A DNA stretch of 64,000 bases from Exophiala sp. HKRS030 (taxonomy: Eukaryota > Ascomycota > Eurotiomycetes > Chaetothyriales > Herpotrichiellaceae), in the NCBI GenBank assembly GCA_023897205.1, contig JAHWDD010000007.1:1054001-1118000 (forward strand). The letters are read 5' to 3'. The first letter of the stretch is position 1. Each line of letters starts with the position of its first letter. The notes under the pieces are model-generated. The model worked only from the letters and a program-made list of their open reading frames with translations. It was not told the origin of the DNA and ran no database searches. Made by a program: the position numbers and the translations under genes. Positions 21,404-31,406 of the stretch are shown here, in pieces.

Positions 21404-22633
21404 ATGAGACAAAATACCGCAATCGACAATATGTCGTCGGACTCTGCTGCCCCGCAGATACAAGATGGCGACAGTGACATCGACATCAAAACATTCATCC
21501 ACGGAATGCCCAAGTGCGAGCTCCACGTCCACCTGGAAGGCTGCCTCACACCAGGCCTGGCCCGCCAACTCGCCGAGCGGAACAACCTCCCCCTCCCACC
21601 ATCCCTGTCGTCCCTCGACCCATCTCAGACGGGATACACCTTTCACGACTTGACGTCGTTCTTGGCCGTCTACTACCCGAACCTCAGCGTCCTCCAGACC
21701 GAGCATGATTTCCGCGACCTGGCCGTGGACTACCTGACGCGTGCCCACGCGCAAAACGTCAAGCACGTCGAACTCTTCTTCGACCCCCAGGCGCACACGT
21801 CCCGAGGTGTGCCGTTCCCGACCGTCATCCGGGGCTACCGTTTGGGCTTGTTGATGGCGCAGCGTACACTGGGGATATCGGCTAGCCTGATCCTTTGCTT
21901 CCTCCGCGACCAGTCCGCCGAATACGCCATGGCGACTCTGATGGAAGCCTTGCCCTACAAAGATGCACTCATCGGCGTGGGCCTCGACTCGGACGAGCGG
22001 GATAATCCACCGTCCAAGTTTGCCGCCGTTTTTCAAAGAGCCAGTAAAGAAGGCTTCCTCCTGACTGCTCATGTGAGTGTTTTGCTGCTCTTTTACCTAG
22101 ATCATTGCTGCTGCCCCTGGCCCTCCAGCGACTGCCTCGTGCCCGTCAAGTTACTGACAATCTGGACATACAAATAATAGTGTGACATTGACCAAGCAAA
22201 TTCCATTACTCACATCCGTCAATGTATCAACGAAATTCAAGTTGACCGTATCGATCATGGGACCAACATTGTCGAGGATGAGTCGCTGATCGAAACCATC
22301 ATATCCAAGAACATCGGATTGACTTGCTGTCCAGTGTCCAATTCCGTTGTGACTTCGGATTTCAAGGGCCGCGAAATCCTCACTCTTCTCCGCCGCGGTG
22401 TCAAGGTCACGATCAATTCTGACGATCCGGCCTACTTCCGCGCTTATGTCAATGAAAACGTCGAGAAATTGGCACGGGAATCGGATGTGACACGTAAAGA
22501 ACTTATTCAGCTGCAACGGAATGCATTTGGCATTTCATGGATTTCGTCCTGGCGAAGGAACCATTTCCTCGCGCTTTTGGACGACTACGAAGCTAAGATG
22601 ATACAGAGCCAAGCCATGGTCAACGGTGCTTGA
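21404..22633 (+). CDS. aah1: Adenine deaminase (adenosine/adenine deaminase family, Aah1 type)
   Basis: Two exons, 21404-22072 and 22181-22633, are separated by a 108-nt GTGAGT...TAG intron and give 373 aa. The metal-binding HxH is in CELHVHLEG (H41 and H43), the next His is in LLTAHCDIDQ at the splice junction, and SDDPAYF supplies the C-terminal metal-binding Asp region. The TAHCDxDQ form is that of Aah1-type adenine deaminases, which convert adenine to hypoxanthine and ammonia in purine salvage, rather than of adenosine deaminases. The first in-frame ATG is 21404; a second at 21431 (MSSDSAAP) is an equally plausible start. Its 3' end lies only 61 bp from the convergent FHIP gene. Confidence 0.92.
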
Positions 22634-22694
22634 GATTTGAGCATACGATGGGAATGTAATTCTCATCGTTCATATGTACGGCCATCGGCAGTAT

Positions 22695-25381
22695 TCAACC
22701 CCTTTTGCCTACGAAGGAAACTTCGTCAAAGAACGTCGCGCGCAATTGTACTATCGCGGCGATCTCAAGGATGAATTCCTGTAGAATTACAGCATTCGTC
22801 AATATATGGTTCAGGCTGGCTTGGTTCCGAGGTTCCGTGCCATCTCGACTGATTGGGGTGGCGGTGCCCGAATCTTGACCTCGAGCTAGGTGTGGGCGCA
22901 ATGACAGGGCTTCAGTCTCAGGATCCTGCTTCTTGCCTGCATGAACCGGTAGAGATGCTGTGGCTTCAGTAGGGGTCTTCGTGTTGTAGATGTCGATTTG
23001 AGTTCTCAGCAGCGATGTAGTGGAGGGCGTTATGGACCGGCCCGCTTCAGGGGCTGCCGTTACGCCATCTGTTTCATCCGTTCGCAGTGCTTGGCGAAGA
23101 GGTGACCGGCCCAAAGCACGTTCGGTGAGAATTGTTCGATGGCTGTCAGACCTTGAAATCTTACTGTCTATGGAGCCAAACTCAGTGGTCGGGATTTGTC
23201 TGCCTCTAGGAGTAGTCGGCCTCGACGGCGGCTTGGATATAGGTTTGGACGGCGAGATGCTTCTTGGTCTGCTCACGGATTCAGCGGACGGGCCTGAGAA
23301 GGTTCTTGGATTTGGTGGTCGATCTGGTGTGTCTTCTGATAATTCGTGTCGTCGAATAGATATCAGCTCGTCCCATTGAGGGAACTGCGATTTCCACTGC
23401 CTGACTTGGTCCGCAAGCTCGCTCAGGATGAACGTGATATTGTACTCAGAATTTTCCTCTAGCCGACCCTGCTTTCCGGGTAATAACCAGTTGTTGAGGT
23501 CCATATATTCGCAAGCAGTCAGGGCCACCAAGGCTTCAGTGAGGTATAAGTTCGTGACAGAATCATTTGCAAAGAAGTTGCGCAAGAGCTGTGTGAGAGC
23601 CTCGAATAGTTTGCATTCGGGTGCAATAGTCATACTGTGCCCGTTGACCAAGTCAGCGTCTGCTGGGGGTGTGACGAAGCAACTATGCTGCTCGAGCAGA
23701 ACCTGGCCATCCAGCAAGGCGTTCTGGTAGGATTGGTCTAGTTCCTTGTCTAACTCATCTTTCGCGATCGCCCCAGAATAATCAAACAATTTTTGTAGGT
23801 AGTTGTTCAGTGCGTCTACACTTCTTCGTGTTGGTTGAGTAGAGGCGGCCTCAGTTCTAAAGAGAATTCTTGGTACGTGGCAGTGATGTTTGCCAATAAT
23901 AACTGACAATAACTTCAGACAAGCGTTGACTGTTTCCGAGTGACTAGACTTCAGGCTCATCACCAGCAGATCCAGCAGGTTGAATAGATTCGGAGAAGGG
24001 CTATCGGCGATTTCAGAAAGTGCCTTCAACTGTTCGATGGATTTACTGCGACTGACAGACATCCGTTGTCGTCGATGAGATTTGTCCCTGGAAACTCTCG
24101 GGGTATTTGGGGATGCGAGGAGGTAGCCCAACATTCGATCAATGAGCTGGTAGTGATCTACTGCCAGAAGCATGCGAGATAAATGGGCAATGACTGCAGC
24201 TGTTGAGCCGCCTTCAACATCGGATGACTCTAACAGCGAGGGATAGAGGAGCTGTTGCACGAAAAGCACTTGGAAGTGATCTAACAAGGTATCGCTGACC
24301 TCGAGTGATTTGCAGTGATTCAGTGTGTCTTGCCAGAATGCCAGATATGAGAAAAAGGCTTTGATGGCTTGCTGAGAATCCCGTGGCAATTCCGCCAACG
24401 AATCCACTGTCTCTGGATAGTCGGACAAAGTGACGATGGCGAGCTTCGAAGACCGACCAGCTAATGATGTTGACTGTCTGCTCAACCTGCTATACAGAGC
24501 ACCGAGACCACTAGCCATTTGTGGTGCCAGATCGCTTTCGATCATCCATGTCTCCAGGGGTTTGAATCTAGAGGCAGTTTCGGTCAGGTAGAGCAGTGCC
24601 GTCCTTGCGAAGTCGCCCACTGGGCCGTCGTGGTGAACGTACTGCACCAGCACAAAAAACAACGGGAATTGACTTCTCCTAGTTTCGTCAATGCCATTTC
24701 GGCCACGTGTATTCTCTCGATCCGGATAGAACCAAGCTGGAAGGATGTCTGGTTCCAACCTGATCTTTGTGGCAATCTCGAAAAGTAGTTCAACCAAGTC
24801 TGTTTCCAGACGCTCTTCGACAATGACTTGCCCTCCTATTGTAGCATAGCAAACGAGGTCCAGTAGAGACCGAGTGAACAATTTGCTATCCAGTAAACCC
24901 TCGGCCTCACCGTTGATTAGGATGTGGAACAGCTGGGCGGAAACTTTGATGATATCGGTGTTTCGAGAGGACACGGCCAGTTTCGTGATGATGATGTAGC
25001 TTTGGCTCGATGCGACATAACGCAGACAGGAATGCGGAGCAGCTCGTCGGGATTCATCGTGGAGGATGTTTTCGAGACGTTGAAGAAGTTTCGTAGTGTT
25101 GGTCAATGCCGCATCCTCCTCGCGCTCAACGGCACCACCTCGCCAGGTTTGCTAGGACGGTCAGCTGGAACATGGATAGATCTTCCGCAGGCCTACAGTA
25201 AGTGCATTGCAGATGCTTTTGCATGTAGCAAGACGCTCAGCAGGTGTGTTGGTTCTTTGTTTGGTCGGTGACGTGCCGGAGCCTGCGATCAGGCGCGTGA
25301 GCTGCAGGTCGCGCGCCGTTAGACTCGATCATCCTCGTACAACTTCGAATCTGCTGAGAGAGAAGCACTCACAATATCCAT
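22695..25381 (-). CDS. fhipA: FHF complex subunit, HOOK-interacting protein (FHIP, RAI16-like)
   Basis: Three exons on the minus strand: 25381-25373 (9 nt, MDI), 25301-25197 and 25151-22695, with introns of 71 and 45 nt; 856 aa. The junctions rebuild the family N-terminus, MDI then LTRLIAGSGTS and CNAL then TQTWRGG. The body is a long alpha-solenoid (residues about 60-560; FPLFFVLVQYVHHDGPVGDF is a conserved block), followed by a Ser/Pro-rich tail with many SP/TP sites and a short C-terminal helix. In Aspergillus, FhipA works with Hook and FTS to couple early endosomes to dynein, and this is the probable role here. The 9-nt first exon would be missed by most gene finders. Confidence 0.88.
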
Positions 25382-25773
25382 GTCTTGTGACTCATATTGC
25401 AGGCCAAAACCGCTGCAAAGATTATTGATTCTGCGCCTCTGAGAGGATGCCTGAAGGGCGCTGTCGACACAGGCCTAATGACAGACGATGAAAACAGGTA
25501 AATCTAAGGGGACTTGGGTCACTTGGACGTCGCAGCTTCCATCATGTTGGAGTCACCCAAGCCGAATGACTTGAGGGTGCCTACAAATACATAACGATCA
25601 ATAAGTATATGTACTTTCTCGATGAGACGATTTGAGCCTCCAGATCTTGATTAACATGCCTCGCACTGTTGGGCTTGTGGAATACCTGGTAGTTCCTCTG
25701 ATCTCGCCGTCGTCGAATCTTCAGTCTTGTTTCGAGTTCTACGTCCACGACTATTCAGACGTCTAGCACAGTC
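25382..25773. promoter_or_regulatory. Divergent promoter, FHIP / membrane protein
   Basis: This 392-bp region separates two divergent start codons. I see no distinctive motif. Confidence 0.4.
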
Positions 25774-26508
25774 ATGATGGCTAGAGAAGCCTCAATGTCC
25801 ATATCTGATGACACTCATGCTCTTCCGACTCTCGAAAACTGTCTGGGCAACGTGCACTGCAATTGCAACAACGAACAAGACTCTGGTCAGCCAACCCCCG
25901 AGGACAAGTTGTCGACGACGACACCTACAGGACAAGATTCCGAGCATGGCCATTCTCTTGCCCAGATACGTCCCATCACACAACACCATGGTTCGTCAGT
26001 ATCGACGTTCTTCAACGGCTTATTCAGCACTGCCATCGCTATCACAACCTTGGGTGCCAGTATCACCTTCTCCTACGTCTTGTCAAATGACACTGCGGCA
26101 CCGACGTCGAAACACCCAGCATTCTCGCAATATCAGGTCCAACAGTTCCTCGCCATAAGTTGGCTGTTGTTTCTGCTGGCCCTGGCCTTTGCATCATTGG
26201 GATCTACCCTTTTGACGTTCTTCAAAAACCACTGGATTGCCGACTGGGATGGGGCGAATGGAGAAACGGCCCAAATGACTGTTCAGATGTATGGGGTCAT
26301 CGCCAGTGGCCTTCTTGGTGGCTTAATCATAGGTGCCTTTGCGCTCTTGTGCCTGGTTGTGATCCCCTACTCTGCCGGAGTAGGATGGGTCGCCCTGGCA
26401 TTCACTACGTTCTTTGGCCTGGTCATCTTCTTCGCTGTTATGCATCAGGTGCCTTGGTCATGGAGGATCAACACACCATCCTTGCCAACAAGACATCGTT
26501 CTGCATGA
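25774..26508 (+). CDS. Hypothetical four-helix membrane protein, 244 aa
   Basis: This is a single exon with adjacent Met codons at 25774 and 25777. The N-terminal 75 residues are polar and contain the Cys cluster VHCNCNNE. Four hydrophobic helices follow at about 80-100, 120-148, 172-198 and 203-222, with a short basic C-terminal tail. It has no signal peptide and both termini are probably cytosolic. I do not recognise a family; the topology resembles many uncharacterised fungal membrane proteins. It is divergent from FHIP. Confidence 0.7.
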   Translation: MMAREASMSISDDTHALPTLENCLGNVHCNCNNEQDSGQPTPEDKLSTTTPTGQDSEHGHSLAQIRPITQHHGSSVSTFFNGLFSTAIAITTLGASITFSYVLSNDTAAPTSKHPAFSQYQVQQFLAISWLLFLLALAFASLGSTLLTFFKNHWIADWDGANGETAQMTVQMYGVIASGLLGGLIIGAFALLCLVVIPYSAGVGWVALAFTTFFGLVIFFAVMHQVPWSWRINTPSLPTRHRSA

Positions 26509-27408
26509 GACCAGCTGCTTGGTGAAGCAAGACGGCTTCGCCCCGACGGCTCTGCTCTGCCTGACGAAACTGGCTGACAACCATTACCTGTCCAAAGCCA
26601 TCGCAGGTTGCCACACCTAGGGCCAGCCGAGCCTCGATTCGAGAGGAATTCGCAGTATTGGAAAATGAAATCAGTAAGACAGGGGCGAATATAGTACGGA
26701 GGAGTCAGGTCGATCTACACTATGTATGGGACGGGTACTAACCCTTGTTCCGACAGTGATAGGAGGATCCTCGAGAAAGTGAGAAACCCCAAATGCTTTG
26801 GTGCTTGATTGTAATAATTTCAGTAGTCGATGTGACCTCGTATTCGAAGGATCTATGTGGTGCGCATGACTGTGTGCTTGAGCACAGGAGGAGCAGGAGC
26901 CAATTCTGAATTGTTTGCTATGACTGAAAGAATAAGTCGAGTCGATTGTATGCGTATGCATGGGCCCAGTTGAACAACGCGTCTTTGGAAGTGCTTGTTT
27001 GTTGGACTCCCATTTTGAAGGGCCTGGACAAAAACCCTTCGAGGGCAAAGCTCGCAGTTGTCACCATGGACCAAGGAAATGCTCTTGTTACGAGCCTGAC
27101 CATCATGGTGGAAGTGTTTCACTGACGGTGCAAATTTCCTCTGGTCGCAGATTGAGTTTGTGGAGCTGACGATATTATCTTTGCTCTTGCATCGTTCCCG
27201 ATCGTCGCCTATGGAACAGATTGATGATGAGAGTTTCTGAGAAATTCAAATCCCACAGATCCCGTCTGGACATGTCGTGATGCTCTGAGGTGAGATTCAG
27301 CATATGCTCATTCCCGATAGCATTCAACAAAATTAGAGCCTTGCATGGAGTGGTCGTAGAAATGTCGTGCTAAACTTGGGCGTCGTGTTGCCTTGCGCGA
27401 GGGCGAAA
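26509..27408. other. Intergenic region between convergent genes
   Basis: No gene is supported; open frames here lack coding character. It contains the near-match TACGGAGGA near 26696. Confidence 0.4.
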
Positions 27409-28456
27409 TCAATCAGAGCTATCATCGCTATCGGCCTTCCTCTTCTTGCCACCTTTTCCCTTTTTCTTGGGAACAACCTCATCGTCACTCTCTTCACTCT
27501 TTGCCTCTGACTTGGCTCTACCCTTCTTGGATCCTTCATCAGGCACACTTTCACAGATGTCGGTCAAGAAATCAAACTGGCCATCTTTCATCAAGGCGGC
27601 CTTGAGATGTTGTGCCGTGACACGTTTGGAGTGTTGGTCCTTGGCTTCTGCTGCTCCCTTCATCACTAACGTGATCATGAACAATTCAAGAGCCTTGGCT
27701 GCTGGAAGTTAGCATCATACTCATTGCATCACACAAAGGTTAATACTTACAAACAGCAGTGGGAGTTGCTTGAGCAACTTTCCCTACATCTTCGTCTGCT
27801 TGCATAATACGTTTTATGCGTGCCACGGGGAATTTAGTTCTCACATCAATTCCATGAGAGGGATCTGCTGTGGCCATGGGCATGACCGGTAGGGCGGCAG
27901 AGGGCTGCTCAGTCTTGAAGGGCATGCCACTTCCAGGGCCACTGGGGTCATAAGTCGGATTTAACTCCTCGGCCGCAGCCCGTCGAGTTCGAGGCATGTC
28001 GTTGTACTGTTGACCAAATGTTTCTGGATAGGAAGGAAATGACTGGACAGGCTGTTGTTGAAGGGGATAATTTTGGTCAAAAGGCTGGTGAGTTTGTGGT
28101 GGGGGATAATATGAAGAATTAAACTGGTTGTAAGAAAGTGGCAAGGATGCTGAGTGGTTTGACGAAAGAGCTTGGGTGGGTATGCTCGGAGTTCGGAATG
28201 TCTGTGGTGAATAAGCCTGTGGAAAGGACGGTGACGGTCGTGACGCGAAATAGGATGTTGACGGCGTGGTGTTTTGTGGCGAGAAGAAAGGCGAGGCGTC
28301 GTAGGAACCACGAGCTGAGACCGGGAAGCCTGGAGGCACCGTCGGCTCTGGATGGTACGAGGGGATGCGAGCGAGTTTTGGCGGCGGCGCTGGTGGGTTG
28401 ACGCCTGATAAGTTGGGGGATTTAGGCCGGTAGTTAGTGTTGTTTGCGTTACTCAT
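27409..28456 (-). CDS. bur6: NC2 alpha (Bur6/DRAP1) histone-fold transcription repressor subunit
   Basis: Two exons on the minus strand, 28456-27751 and 27698-27409, with a 52-nt intron, give 331 aa. The acceptor is the second of two tandem CAG sites, which restores the conserved PTAVSKALELF. The histone fold covers about residues 206-285 (FPVARIKRIMQADEDVGKVA and QFDFLTDICESVPD), characteristic of NC2alpha. With NC2beta it clamps TBP on DNA and blocks TFIIA/TFIIB entry. A Pro/Gln/Ser/Tyr-rich disordered extension of about 200 residues precedes the fold, much longer than in yeast or animals. The C-terminus is acidic and lysine-rich (KKKGKGGKKRKADSDDSSD), probably with a nuclear localisation signal. 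Confidence 0.92.
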
Positions 28457-29399
28457 TGCTTAAGTATCCGCACGCTCTCTGCTGGTGATGATTATTGTGC
28501 TGGCTGGTGGGATTTTGGGTTGGGCAAGACATGGTTTGGATAAGGGGTCTTTATGGGCGTGAGATGTGTTTGTTTGCACACGAATGGCCTTTCATGATTC
28601 CAACGATACAAGGTGAAGTACAATCAGTGCAAAGGGCAGTTCGGTGCAGTCACGGTGTGGTCACGTGACTGAGCACAAGGCTGACGAGGCTGGTGTGTGA
28701 TGCTGGACGGGATGAGATGAGGGGTTGTGAACAGCAACAACGAGCCGCGGCGGGCACATGGTGCCTTTAATAACCATCGAGCCGGGCATCAGGTCGCTGG
28801 ATCATCCGCCCTAAAAACAAGCCACCCCCGATTGGCGATTGGGCCAGTCAGAGCTCGAATAGACATCCCTTGCGAAACGCGTCGTCAACTAATAATAATC
28901 TCCACCATTCATTGTTCACACATCTTTGCAGGCTCATTGGGGCCAAGGCGTCACACATTATCGATATTTTGCATCATCATTATCTCCATCAGCCTCGCCG
29001 CTTCTCTGACTCAAACCATCATTTAATGTTTCGCCTCTCAAATCTTCATCACTCTGTTGATGCATCATGACAGTTCCTGCAACTGTACTTTTCTTAATGT
29101 TGATTAGAGCTCCATGTGGCCATACCATCACAGGTGCATTGCAGTGCGTGAAGCCTGACGGTAGCACACCATCGTATTCAATTATGACTGCGCAGTGCAT
29201 TCGCATTGCTGGTAATCCCCTCACAATAATTCAACACAGCCCAAATGATGATAGAGCAAGTTGGAGATTATCATTCCAGAACATTATTGCAAACATGACA
29301 ACTCAGTACTACAATCACTGTGGTCGTCAGTGAGCACCCGGAATGATCGTCGATGAAAGCAATTTGAAAAACTTGATCTAATCTGATGGCTGTAATCCC
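28457..29399. other. Intergenic region, NC2 alpha promoter side
   Basis: The NC2alpha upstream sequence is at the left. A short plus-strand frame at 29067-29333 (88 codons from ATG) has no recognisable features and I do not support it as a gene. Otherwise I see nothing. Confidence 0.4.
28660..28669. promoter_or_regulatory. Perfect 10-bp palindrome GTCACGTGAC
   Basis: It sits about 205 bp upstream of the NC2alpha start. TCACGTGA is the classic site of Cbf1/USF-type bHLH factors in fungi. Binding here is inferred. Confidence 0.45.
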
Positions 29400-30708
29400 C
29401 TAACTCTTCAATCTTTCTGAACTCGATGCTAAACTCGATGACATGATGAACTCAGTCATGATATCCAAGCCTTGCAGCCGTTCCTCCCGACTCTCACCAA
29501 GAAACAGATTCACAACTGGCCATGCATGAATTCCCGCCTCAAGCTCCGAAGCTTTTACAACGGCTCCATTGTTTTTCATGTGGTGAACCATGTCCTGAAT
29601 TCCCGGTCCAAAGACTTCTTCTGCACCGTATACGATGCGATACCCATTGAGTGGCGATGCTTGTCTCCATCGGCCGGTATTCAAGCCTGGAGCGATTACG
29701 CTGTCCGACTTCGCCGCTTGCCCAGCATACTGTTTGGCGTAAAGGTGCAGACTGTTCCTGTCTAAATAATCACTCTTGGTGTTCTGGTTCAAGTCGGAAA
29801 TCAAGTGTGTCCAAGGCGAAAGCAAAATGGCTATCCCTGGTCGGTGTAGGGACAGGAATTGAGGGTCCTGTTCCAGATGTCCGGGCTGCAACAACATGCT
29901 CAAGACCAGTGTGGCTCCCGCGGAGTCACCACTCACGCAGATCTTCGCAGCAGAGCCGTTCCCGAATGTCTCTCGTAGGAATTTATACCCAGCGCGGGTT
30001 TCGTTGAACTGAGTTGGCCATTGAGCATCTGGCACGAGGGTGTATTCGAGTGCAAATACACCAGGGTTTTTGAACCCACTCTCTCTCAATCGAGTTGTCC
30101 AGGCCATCAAGAACTCCATGTAAAAGTAGGCCGACCCCATGCTGAATCCGCCACCTACAAAAGTCAACAAGTCATCGCCTTGTACTGTCGTCCTCGTTGT
30201 ACTTACCATGAACATAATAAACGATGATGTCCGGCTCAATGTCTGGGTTTTCGACAATCCAAAGGCCTCGAGCTCCGTATCTAACGACCTCTCGATAGAA
30301 CATTGGACAATGAAGATAGCCATGTCGTAATAGACGAAAGCGGAAGAACGGATAGGCCACCCACTTGGAGAAAAAGACTCTACCGACACTGGCAGGAATA
30401 CGGGCGAAGGCATATCGTACGCAGCGAATGACTACATCCTGGAAAAGGCTGGCATGCTGCGTAAAAGGAGGCTGCTCACGCTGTTTGATGAGATATCTTT
30501 CCCAAATTAATTGGTATGGTAATTGCAGGACTAGATGCAGATAAGTATGGAGCAGCTACTACAGGCGATTTGTCGACATACCTAAGAAAGGGATGACTTT
30601 TACTATCACGATAAGAAGTTCAGTGAAAGCCACCTGGAACAGCAGCTGAGGAATTAGAAAGACGACAAAGGCCAGGCAGTCTAGTCCGTTCACAGGCCCG
30701 AGGATCAT
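29400..30708 (-). CDS. Membrane-anchored alpha/beta hydrolase (HSL-type esterase/lipase)
   Basis: Three exons on the minus strand: 30708-30582, 30530-30207 and 30154-29400, with introns of 51 and 52 nt, give 401 aa. The N-terminus is a hydrophobic anchor (MILGPVNGLDCLAFVVFLIP and more). The second junction rebuilds the oxyanion-hole motif in YYVHGGGFSMGS. The nucleophile elbow is GDSAGATLVL, and the catalytic His is probably in EAGIHAWPV. The acid residue is less clear, in the region around GAEEVFGPGIQD. These features place it in the hormone-sensitive-lipase branch, which includes fungal ER steryl-acetate hydrolases; the substrate is unknown. Confidence 0.88.
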
Positions 30709-31406
30709 GGTTTCAAGTCGAAGTGACTGCCAGTCAGCAGAAACGGAACCATGAAAGAACCGATCGAGGCAGCGACAGTGAGACTCGTTGGTACTCCGTA
30801 AAGACAGACAGTAATTAATATTTATGGTCCTCCTACCTCTTAGAATGACTGAAATGGATGAGTAGAGGAGTGACAGTTGGTCAGGAGGAGAAGTCTAGTA
30901 TCATATAGGGACATGGGAAAGGTATAATACGGTCTGTAGATCTCCATACAGAGTTCGAGAACGAATACGAGTAGTACGGAGCACCAATAGCTGATGGTGG
31001 TGATCTCATCATCATTTTTTGGACTCGATTTTCCTTTGACCATCGGGTAAAACCCTCAATCCTTATTTAGACTAGCTCATAACCCGACATTTTGAGATTT
31101 TTGGAGAAAGAACGGACCAACAAGGCTGGGCCTTTAGCCTCGCGGGCTGCGAAAGAATAGTGACCGTTCTGTGAATTGCCCTTCCCGTACGCGAAAAGAA
31201 CTGTGTCAATGGCATTATCACCATGTCACTGTAATTTTCTTGTAGAATAGCGAGATTTTCGCGGTCTTCTCATGAGCAGTTGATTGTTGTTCTACATGTC
31301 AGTCAATGGCGTTTGATCACAAGCGCGCAGCCGCTGTTTTGACCAGAGCACTCGACTTCGAGTCTTCTTCACCCAACACACCCTCACAATTCTATCGATC
31401 TTCGTC
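30709..31406. promoter_or_regulatory. Divergent promoter, hydrolase / RING protein
   Basis: One dispersed 9-mer (TACTCCGTA) lies at 30792-30800, about 85 bp upstream of the hydrolase start, and a near copy lies near 30975. No gene is supported. Confidence 0.45.

Noticed and set aside
21326..22072. 248-codon minus-strand frame opposite adenine deaminase exon 1
   Set aside because: The plus strand encodes conserved HxH and downstream motifs; the antisense frame is a compositional shadow.
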